The notes: generated by a model from the letters alone, not told the origin. A stretch of DNA of 64,000 nucleotides from Dasyornis broadbenti (GCA_013397935.1 VZRN01001792.1:425661-489660); one strand, 5' to 3'; counted from the first letter of the stretch, positions 38,111 through 51,140 are shown. A program made the numbers and translations.

Positions 38111-40221
38111 CTCATGTGGGGTTTCTGAATTACTAAACACTCTTGCTAGTTAGTTTACTTTCTGAAGTGTTTGCAGGAAGCAAACACATATGTCAGGAAC
38201 TATACTTCCATACGTGTTCACTCATAAGATGCACACAGGCATAAATGCAAAATTTGTGTATAAAGGAACGCATAAAGCTTTTGTGATGTTTTTAAAGTGT
38301 ATTGTGAAACAATAATTCCAATAGATACAGGATGCTTTGCACATTAATGCTTCTCTGAATATTTAAATGTTTGAGAAATTCTTCACCTCTTCTCCATTCT
38401 TGCTATGAGCTGTGAAAGTCAGTTTTTACAGTAAATCTTTTTGTCTTTCTCTGATGGGAATCTACAGAAAAAACAGTCTGAAACTCCCTTGTTAGGGAGT
38501 TGCCAAATCCTTAATTTGAGCAGAAATTCTGTACAAAAAATTTAAATATTAGGTTTGGTTTTTATGGATAAACCTGGTATCACAAGCATGGCCAATCTTT
38601 TTCTATATCATGCTCAGTTACAAAAAAAAAAAATCAACATTTTCATTTTCTTAAGGGAAGAGTAAGGAATAAAACACAGATTGCAAAAATAATGATAAAT
38701 AAATAACCGTATCGTATACACAATAGCAATGCATTCTGTTGGCATAGCTTCTACCAAAATATAGATTGTGTTCATAGAATATAATACATCTTACTATGTT
38801 TCTGTTGTTTTAAGTTTCAAATATATTCATACACACACACACGTATACAAACGACTTTTTTTGAAAACAATTTCAATAAGTCAAAATATTCCAAAAATCA
38901 CTACAGCTATCTATACAGTATAAGGATGCTTCATAGGTACTTTAAAAATTAAATGTTCTTAGCCCTTTTGAAGAGTAAAATATTGATTGTCAGATTGTGA
39001 CATCAGAGAAGCAGTAGAGTCACTGGAGTAGAAATTTCTCCAGTTGGATCATAAATAAAGCTTGTTTTGGAGAAACCTGTAATCAATACTCCTATTTTGA
39101 TTGCATTATTTTATGAGGTTGCACCTTAATAATATTCAAGATGATGAATTTGCTGGTCTCTCTTTCTTAAAAGAAGATGCAAACAGTGATCATAGTGCAG
39201 AAGTCTGAACCTTTTGCTTCCCTGGTGGAACTTAAGACAGAACTGACCTATGAAGTGCTAAGTGGTTTGATTTGGGCTTTCTAAGTGCTTCTCTATATAT
39301 CTTTGAAGGCATTTGAAATAGATTTCTCTTTGGAAAACAAGACAAAGAAGCATAACTGGGGTGTTCTCCACTGAAAGTCTTACTGAGCTTCGGGTTTATT
39401 TCGTTATATAACTGTAAGTTTTGTTTTGTTTATCTGGGTTTTTTTATTCATATACCTTTCTAAGACAAACGTACTCTTTTTACCATAAGAAAGGTTTTAG
39501 GGTTTATGGCACAATGGTGCTTTGACAACACCTGTCTAGGAAAACAACTTTTGATTGTGATTTTTAAGTAATAAGGCAGATTTCAGAAATACTCCTTTGG
39601 AATTTTAAGAATTAGAATAAAGTTTATCTTGAATAGATTTTATTGCTCCTTTCATTGAATGCACACCTTTGGGTAATAGTAATGTAAAATTATTTATGTA
39701 TTTTGAATAAACTTCTTGTCAAGATTTTATTATCCAGTGGGGATGGCATTGGATTGACACCTTTGTGATAATATGGAGAAAATGGAACAAGTGTCCCTTC
39801 ACAGATACGCAAAACTCCACTATTTACATTACAAGAAAGCTAAACCTTTATAAACTATGGTTTAATGTTTTCCTCAAATTAGGATTAAAATACAGGTAAA
39901 CCCTATATTTAATGCGCTTACAACATCTCCACTTACAGAAATGGCATTATGATGACGGATTTTCACCCTTTTGAACATTTAAAGGGCAAGCCATAGAAAA
40001 GCTCTGATGGCATTATATTGCCAAGGAGGGCAGCTGAGGAAGGGGAAGGCCAACACCTGTTTTGTGGAGCCTTATGGGGAAGCTTGTGTGGAAGTCTGTG
40101 CCCTGTGATTCCTTTCAGTTTCCCGTCTTCAATCACTGCCATTGCTCACTGCTCCCCTTCCCTCAACCCCAAGCCCACAGCACCTTGAAGTTCACCTTGA
40201 GTTTTAATTTCCCTGTGCCAC
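38111..40221. other. Unique AT-rich non-coding DNA
   Basis: Nothing assignable. A short CA repeat lies at 38830-38842 and an A tract at about 38621-38633. The more GC-rich part at 40020-40200 beside the CR1 is not clearly CR1. Confidence 0.5.
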
Positions 40222-40397
40222 AGAATCACAGATTATGCTGAGCTGGATGGGATCCAAAAAGATCACTGAGTCCAGCTCCTGGCCCTGTCCAGGACCATCC
40301 CCAAGACTCACACCTTGTGCCCAAGTGAGTTGTCCAAACTCTTCTTGAACTCTGTCAGGCTTGGTGCTGTGACCACTTCTCCACAGACCTTGTTCCA
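40222..40397 (-). mobile_element. CR1 LINE 3' tail, minus strand
   Basis: On the plus strand the sequence runs CAGAATCACAGATTATGCTG, GAGCTGGATGGGATCC, GATCACTGAGTCCAGCTCCTGG, CAGGACCATCCCCAAGACTC and TCTTGAACTCTGTCAGGCTTGG, which is the reverse complement of a CR1 3' end. The terminus with the ATTCTGTG-type end lies at 40222, and the element is truncated near 40397. No open reading frame of the parent reverse transcriptase remains. Confidence 0.92.
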
Positions 40398-43300
40398 CTT
40401 ATGTATAAAATTTTAAAAGTTGTTTGTTCTTTCTTTCTTCCTGAGATCTCTCTCTGTCAAAGTACTTATTGTTGTTGAATTAGATTACACTGCAGGAAAA
40501 TGCTGCAAGAAAGCAGTTTGTGCGCTAAAAAAGATTATTTCATTAAAAGGTTATTACATTTCTCCCAGTTTCCTGCTTTTGAAGTTAGTTATGTCTACTG
40601 GATGTGGCTTTGTTGGGAGTTGTTCCAAGCTTCACATCCTTATGAATTGCTCTGAGAGGCACATTGGGCTAGAATGATAAGGATTCTATGTCTTGTGACA
40701 ACAGGGATTCCAAAGTTTTTTTAAATTCAGCTTCCTGGTTTCCTGATCTGGTTAAAGATGGAGAAATAGGTGCCTAAGAACAAGACCACAGGTGTTAATA
40801 TTTCATCTGAGGAACTGATAAAACTACTTACAGACACCAAGGCAAGGGAGGAGTTTGTAGCACCTGGCCAAGTAATGTCTGAACACATTTGGAAAGAATA
40901 ATGTAGGATATGCTTTGGGGACAAGACCAGTCTCAGGGCCTGAGTAAATTTATATTAAGTTTTTATAAGCTTTTCTCTGTTTTACTTGTGGGTTCAGGAA
41001 ACTATTTCTCTACTTAATAGAATTTGGTTTCTGAGGAGGGGAGTTATTCATGAACATTTCTCTCCACCTTCCCCTGCATCACAAGTTGGTTATAGCAGAT
41101 AGTGAGCAAGGAACCTGTAATGCAGGACATCGAACGATAAATAACAGGGATCCTTCTCTGGGCTTTGATATAACAGAAATCACTGTCCAGAAACTTCTTA
41201 TACACTTAGGCAAATTAAAGAGTTCCTTCACACGAGGTTTTACGGGTGAAGAACCAGCAGTCACCTCCTCCTATGCAATAGGACACCACAGTCAGCTCAT
41301 TGCTTTGTTTTGACTGTCAGTCTCTGCCCAAGCACTTTACGGCTTACAATACAGATTTCTCAAGTGAAAGCCATAATTACTCACTTATAGGATTTGCTGG
41401 GGTAAGTGTTCTGTCATAGTGTTGGAAGCTATGTTTGCGGAGACAAATCAACATTAGTGGAGCTGGAGGGGAAAAAATGAATGGCTCTAACCTACTGGAC
41501 AAAAAACTTATAGAGAAAGAAGATATCTGAGATGTCATTCCTGATCCAATGATTCTTGAAGTACACTGTACCCTGGAGCTTGAAGTTACCCAGCTCCGGG
41601 GACAACTGAATTGAATTCAGGCTCCAAAGTCCTGCAGATCTCCTGCATTGCCCTCTGGACAAAGAGCAGTGTGTCTACCATTTCTTTGGGGTTATTTTAA
41701 TTTCAATTAATTTTTTTCAATTTTTCAGTCAAATTTTTTAAAAATTCTATTTTTTAAAATTTTAATTGAGTTTTGTTCATGTGGCTATATAGCTTAAAAT
41801 ATATTCTGATTCTTAATTTTTGCATTAGTGTACTAGGGATGGAGCATGGCCCATTTTTTAGGGCTTTTGTTTCTTCTTCTCCCTTCTCCCCAGAATTTAT
41901 GCTAAGCAACTCTGAGATGAAAGCCACCACTAAAGTAAAAGTGTGAAAATTCAAAACTACTGCATTTATGTTTTGGTAGCTAAGCTGTGTTCTCTTGTAT
42001 GTGCTGGGAAAAAAAAAAAAAGAAGACAAATAATTTTATTAAAACATTGGTCTATTTTTAAAATGGAATTGTTTAATGCAGTTTGCAAACAGTAACAGTT
42101 TCTTTACATATTTCTGGTTTCTTGGATAAAGTTCCAAGAAACAATCAAGAGCCTTATGAGAATTTCAGAAGCAGTTATCTTCCTTTCCTTCTTCATGGCA
42201 TGTCAACCTCTCTAAGTACCTCTGAAATCCCTCCTCATTCTTCACCCTCAGAAAATGCAAACAAACTGCTGTAGCTACAGTAGAGAGAGATAAAGTGGTG
42301 ACCATCTCTTCTAACACAGCTGCAGTGGCAGCATGCCCCAGGAATTCTGGCTTGGGCTGTGAATCTGTGAGCGCCTCCCCTGAGGAAACCTGGTCAGGTG
42401 GTCCTTGTTCATCACTGCACCAGAGTGATGTCACAACTGTCTGACAACAAACCTCACTGCCAGAGTGATGGAGCACCCAAATCCTACATCTTCTAAGATT
42501 TTTGTATGTTCTGAGGGGGATGTGATGATTGGTGTGAAAATATGCTCTTTGCTATATCTCTATGTGCTATATGGAGACGCACTATTGTTTAATTCTGAAT
42601 TCTTAGAGTAGCACCAATAAGAAGGGAACTCACAGCAGTACTTTGTCTGTCCTGTATCCTTCTTTTGTTTGTTTCAGAGTGTTAGTAGGGAGTGAAAAGA
42701 ATTTATTTATTTTTTATTCATCAAGAGAGCAAATTCCAAACCACAAGTCCCAGGAGTCCCAAGCAAGGTGCTCAAATCAATTGTTCTGCTGCTGCTAATT
42801 TATAACTTGATTTTCTCGTCAGCAAGCTGAGGCACTCTGCCTCTACATATTTGACACAAGCTTGCATTTCTGCTTTGTTGAATTCATCAGAGATGCCTAA
42901 ATTCTCTATCACATAGAAAAGACAAACTTTTTACGATCTGAGAAACTCAAGCTGCTTTCCATGTTGCGGATTTGCAAATTTAAGGAGAAAACACCCTCCA
43001 GACCACGCCCTTCTAAATATACCAGAGTTCTGTAGGTGAAAGGATTGTTGATGTGGCATCCATATACACCTGGCAGGCCCACACAGACCTTCTCCACAGC
43101 AACAGTGTGCAAGAAAGTTAATAAGAAGAGTCCTTGCTCCCAAACAATATCTGGGTTTAATGATTTAAATAACTGATTGTATAAAATCTCTTTCTTCATG
43201 TTATGGCTTTATTGCTGAGTAATTTTCCTCAAAATTTCGCTGAAATAAACGTAAAATGTATTAAAAATACCAGTTGTTTCAACTTGTGGCTCCATCATTG

Positions 43301-44000
43301 GAGCACTATTGCACTATTATCTCCAGGTATTTCTTAGCTGAGATACTGAGATATTGGGTAACTCATAGATGCCTGATTTTGCTTCATGGTTTGCACAAAT
43401 TTATAATGGAGAATTAGTCAACCCTACAACAACTGAATTGAGTTTATTACACTAACAGATAAAAACAATGCAATTTGATCCGGTGAAAGTGCAGCATGTT
43501 GTCTTGCATTTGTGATGAGTGGTGTACATCATTTTAGAAAAACTGTGTTTGGACTATGTGGTCTAACAGATCTTTCTTATGGCTACATCTTGAGATTCTA
43601 AACTCCCCTTAATTCTGGCAGAAAATAAGCTATTGAAGATTTATGTATATTCTGGTATAATGGCAGGAGACCATTTATTTAAAAGAGACCTCTTATTTAA
43701 AACAAAAAGTGCCCTATCCTTGGTGAGCTAGTACCCATTTTAAATAAAGATTGTCCAATTCAGTCCCACATAAGGAGTGTACAATTTGCAATGTACAGTC
43801 CTTGTTATTGGATGGCTTTAGAAGGTCAGGTGCTTACTCATTAAAAGACATTGCTAGCTTACAGGTTATTTCTAAGAAGTATCAAAATAAATTGTGATTT
43901 CTTGTAGAAATGCTAGCAATGGCAAAAAAAAAGGCTCTAAGATTTTGACCTCACAGTGTTACATACTAAAAGATTATCAAGACTGAACAATACAAACAGC
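40398..44000. other. Unique non-coding DNA with possible conserved patches
   Basis: No gene is supported. AT-only low complexity lies at 41690-41770 and an A tract at 42009-42021. Two patches, 41040-41310 and 42900-43220, are less AT-rich, contain several CpGs, and are open on one or more frames without any recognisable domain. They could be conserved non-coding elements, but the motif evidence is thin. Confidence 0.4.
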
Positions 44001-44285
44001 CAAGGGTGTACTAAACCAAGCAGACTTTTTCATCTACTTCCAATTTAGTCTTATTTAATTTAGCTTTTAATAAAATGCATTTCTGTTAGCCATCACTTCA
44101 CCCTATTGTCTGTGCAGCTTCAAATGACTGCCTTTTAAAGCTATGAAGAGCCAAAGTAAAAATCTATAGTTACATTAGTTGCAGGTTATTGGTCAATAAG
44201 TGTTCATTAAACACTACACTTATTCTTTTCAATTTACAGTGTTATTTGCTTTCTTATTTCATTGGCTTTGATAGGTCTTTTAAGA
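44000..44285. promoter_or_regulatory. Weak candidate conserved non-coding block
   Basis: AT-rich but ordered sequence with many homeodomain-like cores (TTTAATTTAG near 44056, TTCATTAAAC near 44204) and a CCAAT box in reverse (ATTGGTCAATAAG near 44189-44201). It has no coding potential and no repeat identity. Motif density alone is weak evidence in AT-rich DNA. Confidence 0.18.
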
Positions 44286-46224
44286 CTTACTTTTGCAAAA
44301 GTGTCGATGCCTCTGACAGTAAAGCATAGCCAAGCTCTGCTACCTGCAGCTATAACACTCAACTCCTACCCACTCTCTTGAAACTTATGGTGATTGATTG
44401 CTCGAAATATATGTAGGTAAAAATTAACCTGAAGCTGAGACAAATTTTGGTACTTGGTTTATTTTAACCAGGATTATTTAGGACTTTTATTTCTTTTCTT
44501 ATTTAAATGGATTGTGGAAAATCCAAATGAAAGCATGTAAGTATTTCTGGTTGGGAAAAAGAGTATTAAACACAAGTGCTAAGCTTAAATGTAATATATT
44601 GATCTTTTAACTTTTTTTAAAAACCTTGGCAATCTAATTTGGTGTCTAACTGAATTTTTGGCAGTTGATTTAAAGTTTATATTCATTTACTTTGAGAAAA
44701 ATATGGAAGTCTAGTCTTAGTAAACACCTCCCAAGATGGTTCCCAAAGACAGTGACTTTAGCAAAATTGTATTAATTTTAATTTTAGTTGTGGTTAAAGT
44801 AAATAGAGAAAGTGTGAAACAAAGGAAAACAAAAATCTGCACCAATATTTAAGCTTGAGGGGATATTAAGTTACAAGGAACAAATTTATCTTCAAAGTAA
44901 AAGTTTTCAATCTGATGGTAGATAATGAGAGAGCAGAGGTTTAGAGCTACACATATCTAATTCATATTCTGGTTGAGAGAGCAAACTTGATGATTTTCTG
45001 AAACTAAACTTTATTTTCTAATTATATATATAGAATATTTTCTTCTGGTGCTGACAATAAATGCATCTTAGTCTATTCAAACACTGACAAGACCAAGATA
45101 TTTGTATAAAAACCAAGGATTCATGATTTTCTGTTGGGGAAACTGAACTGTCATACTATCAAAAAAAAAAAAAAAAAAAAAAAAAAGAAAAAGAAAAAAA
45201 GAAAAATAAAAGAAAAAATAGGGGGTCTGGGGCAGGAGAATAGGTGCCAGGTAGTTAATAGAACTACAGGAGAAAAAACCCCAATCAAATCTGCTTGAAA
45301 TTACAAATGGCTCACCAGGACCATATAATGAAAATCTGTCAAGGTCTGCTAGGGTAGCTGTCTTGATCTGTCACAGCAAGGTGTTCATCAGTTTAAGCAA
45401 ATATATGTATATTAAACTGGCTCTGCATTCATGGCTGGCAAGATCTGTTATATTCTATCTAGAATGTATCTGCATTTTACAGCTGCTGAAACAAAATTTT
45501 CTACCATATTGTGCCTTTTGAAGTGAAGTCCTGGTCCATGGACTGCTATTGTTTAGGAAAAATAGGGAAGAAATTTAGAAAGTGGTCTTGTAGTAGTCTT
45601 CAGGTGTCATCCCTATCCTGATAATGTTACTGAAAGGGCATAAGAAGATTGGGTAATTCCATGCAGAACATATGCTTTGAGCAATTAGGTATGTCAGCTG
45701 ATTATTTAAAATCTACTTCAATTCGTAGATTTTTCCATCACTCTTTGTATGCCTTGATTTTAGTTTCATATAATGATTTCTTGCAGATTTGATACAAATA
45801 CAGGAATAGAAAGGAGTGTGGCAGGTTCAGTAGGGCAGTTCATGAGTATATGTCAAAGAGTCTTTTTTTTGTAACCTCTATGCAGGATCACTTCTATACC
45901 AAATGCTTTTTGGAGTTTTTTAACGGACCGACATAAGAAGAGTTCTTTATAATAGTAATAATATATTTCACTTCTAGCCTCATTCTGCTCATCCTACTCA
46001 TTTCTTCCCAACAGAAGGCATGATCTGTCCTTGTGGATTTCACCACTGTGCTTCCCAAGTTGGACTGAGCTGTGTCTTTGCTGCCTATTCTTCACTGTCA
46101 CTTCTTCCAGTATCAGCTCCAACAAAACAATTCAATTCAATTTCTTAAAGAAAGAGTAGTTTGATTCAGTGACTGAGGAAGACTGTTTTTTCAACGCACT
46201 AAATGTTATATTTGAAGAGGATGT
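44286..46224. other. Unique AT-rich non-coding DNA
   Basis: Apart from the A-rich tract at 45161-45220, I see no gene, LINE or LTR here. Confidence 0.5.
45161..45220. repeat. A-rich tract (A26 then GAAAA-type repeat)
   Basis: Twenty-six uninterrupted As at 45161-45186 followed by an A-rich stretch with scattered Gs. There is no recognisable retrocopy 5' of it, so it is called a simple repeat and not a poly-A tail. Confidence 0.93.
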
Positions 46225-46827
46225 TGTTGTGAATGAGGGTTTTGGCTGCTTAAACAATCACCATAAAATGTATTGGCAAAAAGCAGGTTTTAATATGACT
46301 TTGTGAAAGAACAGCCTGACAGAGTTCAGTGTCAAGGTTCACTCTATTACTTACTACATGGATGAAACATACAAAGGCAAATTGGATTAGAATCAATTTG
46401 GAATGATTCACAAGGAGACCAGGGATGCAAAAGGGTAATGGTGCAAAGGATATGGATGCAAAAAATATAAGGATGCAAAAGGGTATGGTTGCACATAACT
46501 ATTGATTAACTTAACATTTACAAAGTGATTCAATAGCATTAACTACAATTACAACAATTACTTAATTACAGATTCAAGACAACAACCTTTACGCCGTAAC
46601 CTATTTACACACACATAGGAAAAGAAGTGTATACACCTATACCACATGTGTACTTATTAAGAATTCTCAGGTTCAGTGAACTATGTCAGATTGGTTTGCG
46701 TTTCTCAACAGGCATGGGTTGCACCTCGATGAGTGTGTGTGGACAGGGAGCATCAGATTAGGTCTCATCATCAACGATGGCTTCTTGAATACTGCAAACT
46801 TGAAGGGCAGGAGGATGTACCAGAACA
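46225..46827 (-). mobile_element. Probable solo LTR of an avian ERV, minus strand
   Basis: On the plus strand the element starts TGTTGTGAATGAGGGTTTTGG and contains AAAAAGCAGGTTTTAATATG, TCACTCTATTACTTACTAC and GGCAAATTGGATTAGAATC, which I recall from avian ERV LTRs. Reversed, ATTAAAACC (plus 46290-46298 region) would be the poly-A signal, giving minus orientation. The best right end is CCAGAACA at 46827. Flanks are GATGT (46220-46224) and GATAT (46828-46832), which would be a 5 bp target-site duplication with one change. No retroviral genes adjoin. The right edge is the least sure part; similar-looking sequence may continue to about 46920. Confidence 0.68.
46424..46493. repeat. Imperfect minisatellite inside the LTR
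   Basis: Three to four imperfect copies of a unit like GGATGCAAAAGGGTATGG, 18 to 27 bp each, lie in tandem. Such repeats arise within LTR U3 regions and can multiply factor sites. Confidence 0.75.
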
Positions 46828-46832
46828 GATAT

Positions 46833-47888
46833 TTAATGGCAAATCCATCAATTGATAAAGCTATCTGATAAAATTTTGAGGTTTTGCCATACCCACATGG
46901 CTATGTTGTAGGAACATAGCCTGGGAAAGGTCATGAGGGAGTTTGTTTTTCCAGGAGCTGTCCATAGTCCACGGCTGAACCTACTGCCACAAGAATGTGA
47001 TCTGACAATGGCTGTTTGTAATTTATGTGAGCTCTCCCCATATCATTACGGTGTACTATGAGCTATTAGAGAATCATGAGTGTTTCCTTCTTGAATAATC
47101 ATCATATTCTGTACAGATAAAATGATCCAGTGCAAAACCAAGTGAAAATCTTCATTTTATTTTGCATCTGCTGTGGTGAGTAATAGTTCATTGAGGCCGA
47201 CCTATGAAAAAGTGTGTAAGAAAAGTCTTACACTCTTCTCAGCCAATCTGTTAGGAAAGTCTCATGCTGTTTTAAGTGCCATGTATTTTCATTCTGTGAA
47301 ACATAATTTTTTAAAATATTCTTGATTCTGGTTTCAACAATACGGATAATTCTTTAATTCTTTCAATGGTGTAATTCAATCTGTTATCCAAATTCTTTTC
47401 ATCAAATATTTCCAAGCTGTCAAATGGTCCTTGTGCCCATGCCAACTAACAGGTGATGATTCAAGCTACTATTGAAGCTAGTTAGTTCTGATGGACACTT
47501 CAGTCATAAATAATAAAAAAGGTGTTAGTTGGTTACCCTAGCACAAAACTGAATGCTCTCAAAAAAGGCCAAAAATAAGATGTAAATGCTTAATTTAAGC
47601 ATAATTTAAATCTTTCTACATGACAAAATGTCTGACCTACAATACTACTAGCTAATTAAATTAGTCAGAAATGTGTTCTTAACATTATTCATTTCTTCTA
47701 TTGGAAAGTAGAACTTTTGATATATTAAGAAAATGTAACATTTAAAATATAAATGGAAAGAACAAGAAAAAAGCACTTATTAGAAGGAAATTATATAAAC
47801 CTTTATTTTGCTATGACAGAATGTGAAGGGAAAACAGTCTTTAAAGGCACATTATAAATCCCTTTGAGATGGTTGCACTATTACTTGA
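46833..47888. other. Unique AT-rich non-coding DNA
   Basis: Nothing assignable. Part of the first 100 bases could still belong to the LTR. Confidence 0.45.
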
Positions 47889-48011
47889 CCCCCCCCCTCC
47901 CTTCCCTCCCCTTTCCCTTTCTCTTCCTGTCCTCTTCCTCTTCCCCTTCCCCTTCCCCTTCCTCTCCCTCTCCCTCTCCCTCTTCCTCTTCCCTGTCCCC
48001 TTCCACTTCCT
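47889..48011. repeat. Polypyrimidine tract, 123 bp
   Basis: The plus strand is almost pure C and T, with CTTCCC, CCCTCT and CTTCCT units and only a few Gs and one A. It begins with a run of nine Cs. The opposite strand is purine. Long homopurine-homopyrimidine tracts can form triplex (H-DNA) structures and stall polymerases; that behaviour is inferred. Confidence 0.93.
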
Positions 48012-48394
48012 AGCTTACAGTTTAACTAAGAAATTTTGATATATTCTTTATTCAAATTCATGCAGATCATTTTCTTCTGCTTCAGCCTATCCTTTACAAA
48101 GATTGCCAGTGTTGAACTATGGATGATCTTGCATTATTTTCCTTTTTTTTCCTCAAGACCAGTTTGTCTACCATGTGAGGCCTCAATCCAGAAAAACAAA
48201 AAGCCATTTTTAAACGTGTGCATAATAATGGCTTGTAGCCTTTCCAGAAAGCCAGATTTTTAAAAGCCAGGATAGGACCAGAATATTTGCTGTAAATTTC
48301 CCTTTAGCATCCAGGCAATTAGCTCATTTTTCTTTTATCTTCCATAAGCTCAGTACTCTTTGATGTTTTCAAAACTGTCAGGGACGTGGCCTTT

Positions 48395-48533
48395 GATGTC
48401 TTCAAATCAAAACTAGATATCCATCTGGAAGATACGCTTTAGTCAAGTACACATTATTCAGCTCAATGCAAGGATAACCAGGTGAAATTCTACAGCCTAT
48501 GTTTCAAAGGTAGTCAACCAGATTAGCTAATGG
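48395..48533 (+). mobile_element. Ancient CR1/L3-type LINE 3' fragment
   Basis: Readable phrases are CTTCAAATCAAAACTAGATA, TCTGGAAGATACGCTTTAGT, GCTCAATGCAAGGATAACCA, GGTGAAATTCTACAGCCTATG and GTCAACCAGATTAGCTAATGG. This order is the 3' end of the old CR1/L3-like lineage known from sauropsid genomes, distinct from the younger CR1 tails elsewhere in this window. It is heavily diverged, so it probably predates the bird radiation. Confidence 0.8.
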
Positions 48534-50859
48534 TTTTTTTGCCATTACATTTTATGAAGCTATAAAAAATGAAGTACTATGCATCTTTATACAGAGACTC
48601 AAAAGGGGATCGTAAAAAGAATATGAGAGAAAGCAGACATTGTTACAGAATGATGAATTTTAGATCATGATAGGACTTAGAACAGTGGGGAAAAATCAGA
48701 AAGATCAGAGATGGACAAGTTTTTATGCAAAAAATGTTCATTCCAGACAGAGCTGTAAAGCTTCCATTCTGCAATTACTCTTACTGAGAGTAGTAACATA
48801 AGGTAGCATAAAAGATGACTAAAAGAAGCATAACTAGCCAACAACAAATATCTGACCATGGTAGAGTTATGTCTACTTTTCTTGTTGCCTATATTCTTGT
48901 CTGGGCAAGTTACTAAGTTCCATCTCATTCTTAGGAGATATCTTCAGTAGTACTTTGCAAATCTGAAAGTATGAACATAAAGCAGCAGGTAATAGTAGAA
49001 CTATCTCTTTGACTGGATAATGATTTTGAAATTTATTTTCACAGCTACTTTTTATACAATCTGTGCAATGTCAGTAGTCCCATTTTCAGAGGCAAAAGAC
49101 CTTCTGATTCTAAAGACTCACAATATATACACCATTTATTTACCCAAGAGTCAACATGAGCCTGCTCTCTCACATCATCACAAACATTCAACTTAAATGC
49201 TTTTCCATTATTGCTCCTAAATATTTTGAAAGTAATTTCTTGTTATGCATTTTTTAATATGCCTTTTTCCAAGTTGTAAATAAGTTGTATTTTAAAAAGT
49301 GTTTTACGTAAATAGATTCATGTAGTCTTGTGATTTACATTGCTTAGTGAGACTTCTGCCATTCCTTGACAAAGATGTAAATTCTTGGAACACGCTATTT
49401 CATCTTATCTTCCACTGTTTTCCTTCCCTTTTCTTCTTGTCCTCAGATTTCTCTGTCAGAATTTATTGGTTTTGTATCTTTGTTTCCGTCTGAGTTCTTT
49501 TCCCACACTAGAGCATATTCTATGCAAATGTGCAAACTCACGTTTCTGTGCATTACTTTTCTGAAAAAAGGAGATCACTTTCAGTGGTTGATCTAAACTA
49601 GAGTAGGTTTCCTAAAGGCTGAAATAATGAAATGTAGTTCATAAACAAAAGACCTAGGGACTGTACTAACTTAATTCCTCTTTGTGCTTGCTTTTTTTTC
49701 TAATTGTCCTTTTGAGACAAATAAAAGGACTGAAGTTATATTAAAGAGCTTCGGTTTCTGCCTGGTTTCTTCCTAGCCAGAACCCTGTCTAAGGATGGGT
49801 TATATAAACTTGGTGAAAAGTTTAAAGTGCCAACTGACCCTCTCTTCCCATTATACTAGCAAACCATCTATTTCCCAATCAGGGAAATGCTCAGTCCTTC
49901 AGATGCTTTGGAAATATTTCATGGAGTCTTCCAGTACATCTGGCAACTCTAGGACAGTGTTGCAGAACAAAGAATAAAAGTAACTTCTAAATGTGTTTGC
50001 ATTGGCATACACATGCCAATATACATATCCCACAACCTAGATCATATGTGAAAACAAACCAAATGGCTGGTATAAAACATGCCTCTCTACAGGAGTCTAA
50101 TTTCTTACATGTATATTGATTCACCTGTCATTATTCTAGAATTAAATGACGGTAACTAAGCAGAATTTAGTTGCCTTTACATTAGGAATAAACACTGCAT
50201 CAACATTTCGGAGAAAAGTTAGTCAGAATATTAGCCTAAGTGCAAACATTTAAAAGTTTGCACATAAAAACCTATGCAAAATACTTGGTGAAGGCACACA
50301 AGCTGCAAATGCATACAAATGGAAAAATGTGTTCTTTGAATAATATTTTTGAATATGCTGCACACCATACACAGAATGCCTTTTGTTAAATCTACAAATC
50401 TTAACAATCCTTTTTAAGGAGTTTTAAATTACTAAAATTCTTCCCTAGGAATGAAAAGCAGAGAACCGCACTCAGTATTTCTACTGGCATTTTGATCTCT
50501 TCTAGCACACCTCTACCTGCAGTTATTAAGCCCTTTATAGACCCCTACAGTCTCTATATAACTTCATTCTAATTCAGAATTTTAGTCATGTAATCAGAGA
50601 AGAAATTTATTTTTAGGGGGTTTCTTATCTAATTCACTGAACCAAAACAGTGTCCAGCAAAGTGGCTTTTATTAATGCTGAGATATGAAAAGCCCCTTTG
50701 TGAGAAACATTCTGGCACTCACAAGCCTCTTTGAAAGAGGCTGCTGTGTACATCCCTTTCGAAACTTTTCTCTTAATTTTTTCCCCGTTTCCCCTGAATT
50801 AAGCCACCATATCTCAGGTCATAGCAAAGGCAGCAGCAGGCCAGAGTGAAGGCTGCTCA
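48534..50859. other. Unique AT-rich non-coding DNA
   Basis: No gene or repeat recognised. Open frames are below 84 codons. The stretch leads without a visible boundary into the enhancer-like block that follows. Confidence 0.5.
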
Positions 50860-51140
50860 TGCTGTTGCGCATTGAAGAGAGAGTGTTGACCGCTGTGAGA
50901 ATCATAAACCTCTCAGTTTGATGATCAACTGAGCAGTAAATTAATTAATCATCATTTTATGCCTCATCAAGCACTTTGCTGAGGCTCTCAACAGGGGCCA
51001 GCTCAATTAGCCAATGGGAAGCAGACTGTTTTGTTTAGCTGGGTGAGTCTTCCATAAACAGAGGAAGCTTTGACAAGCTAATAAATATGTCATCTGTCTG
51101 TGTCACTAGCTGCAACGTGGCTCCACCTGTAAAGTAGTGG
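50860..51140. promoter_or_regulatory. Candidate conserved enhancer
   Basis: This is the most enhancer-like block in the window. It contains an inverted repeat CTCAGTT/AACTGAG at 50912-50933, a chain of homeodomain cores TAAATTAATTAATCATCATT at about 50937-50956, CAATTAG at 51004-51010 directly joined to a CCAAT box at 51011-51015, and a CACCTG E-box near 51125-51130. It lacks any long open frame and matches no repeat I know. Function and conservation are inferred from motif content; the sequence alone cannot tell which gene it would control. Confidence 0.4.

Noticed and set aside
45161..45220. A26 tract as poly-A tail of a retrocopy
   Set aside because: No gene-like or LINE-like sequence lies immediately upstream and no target-site duplication was found.
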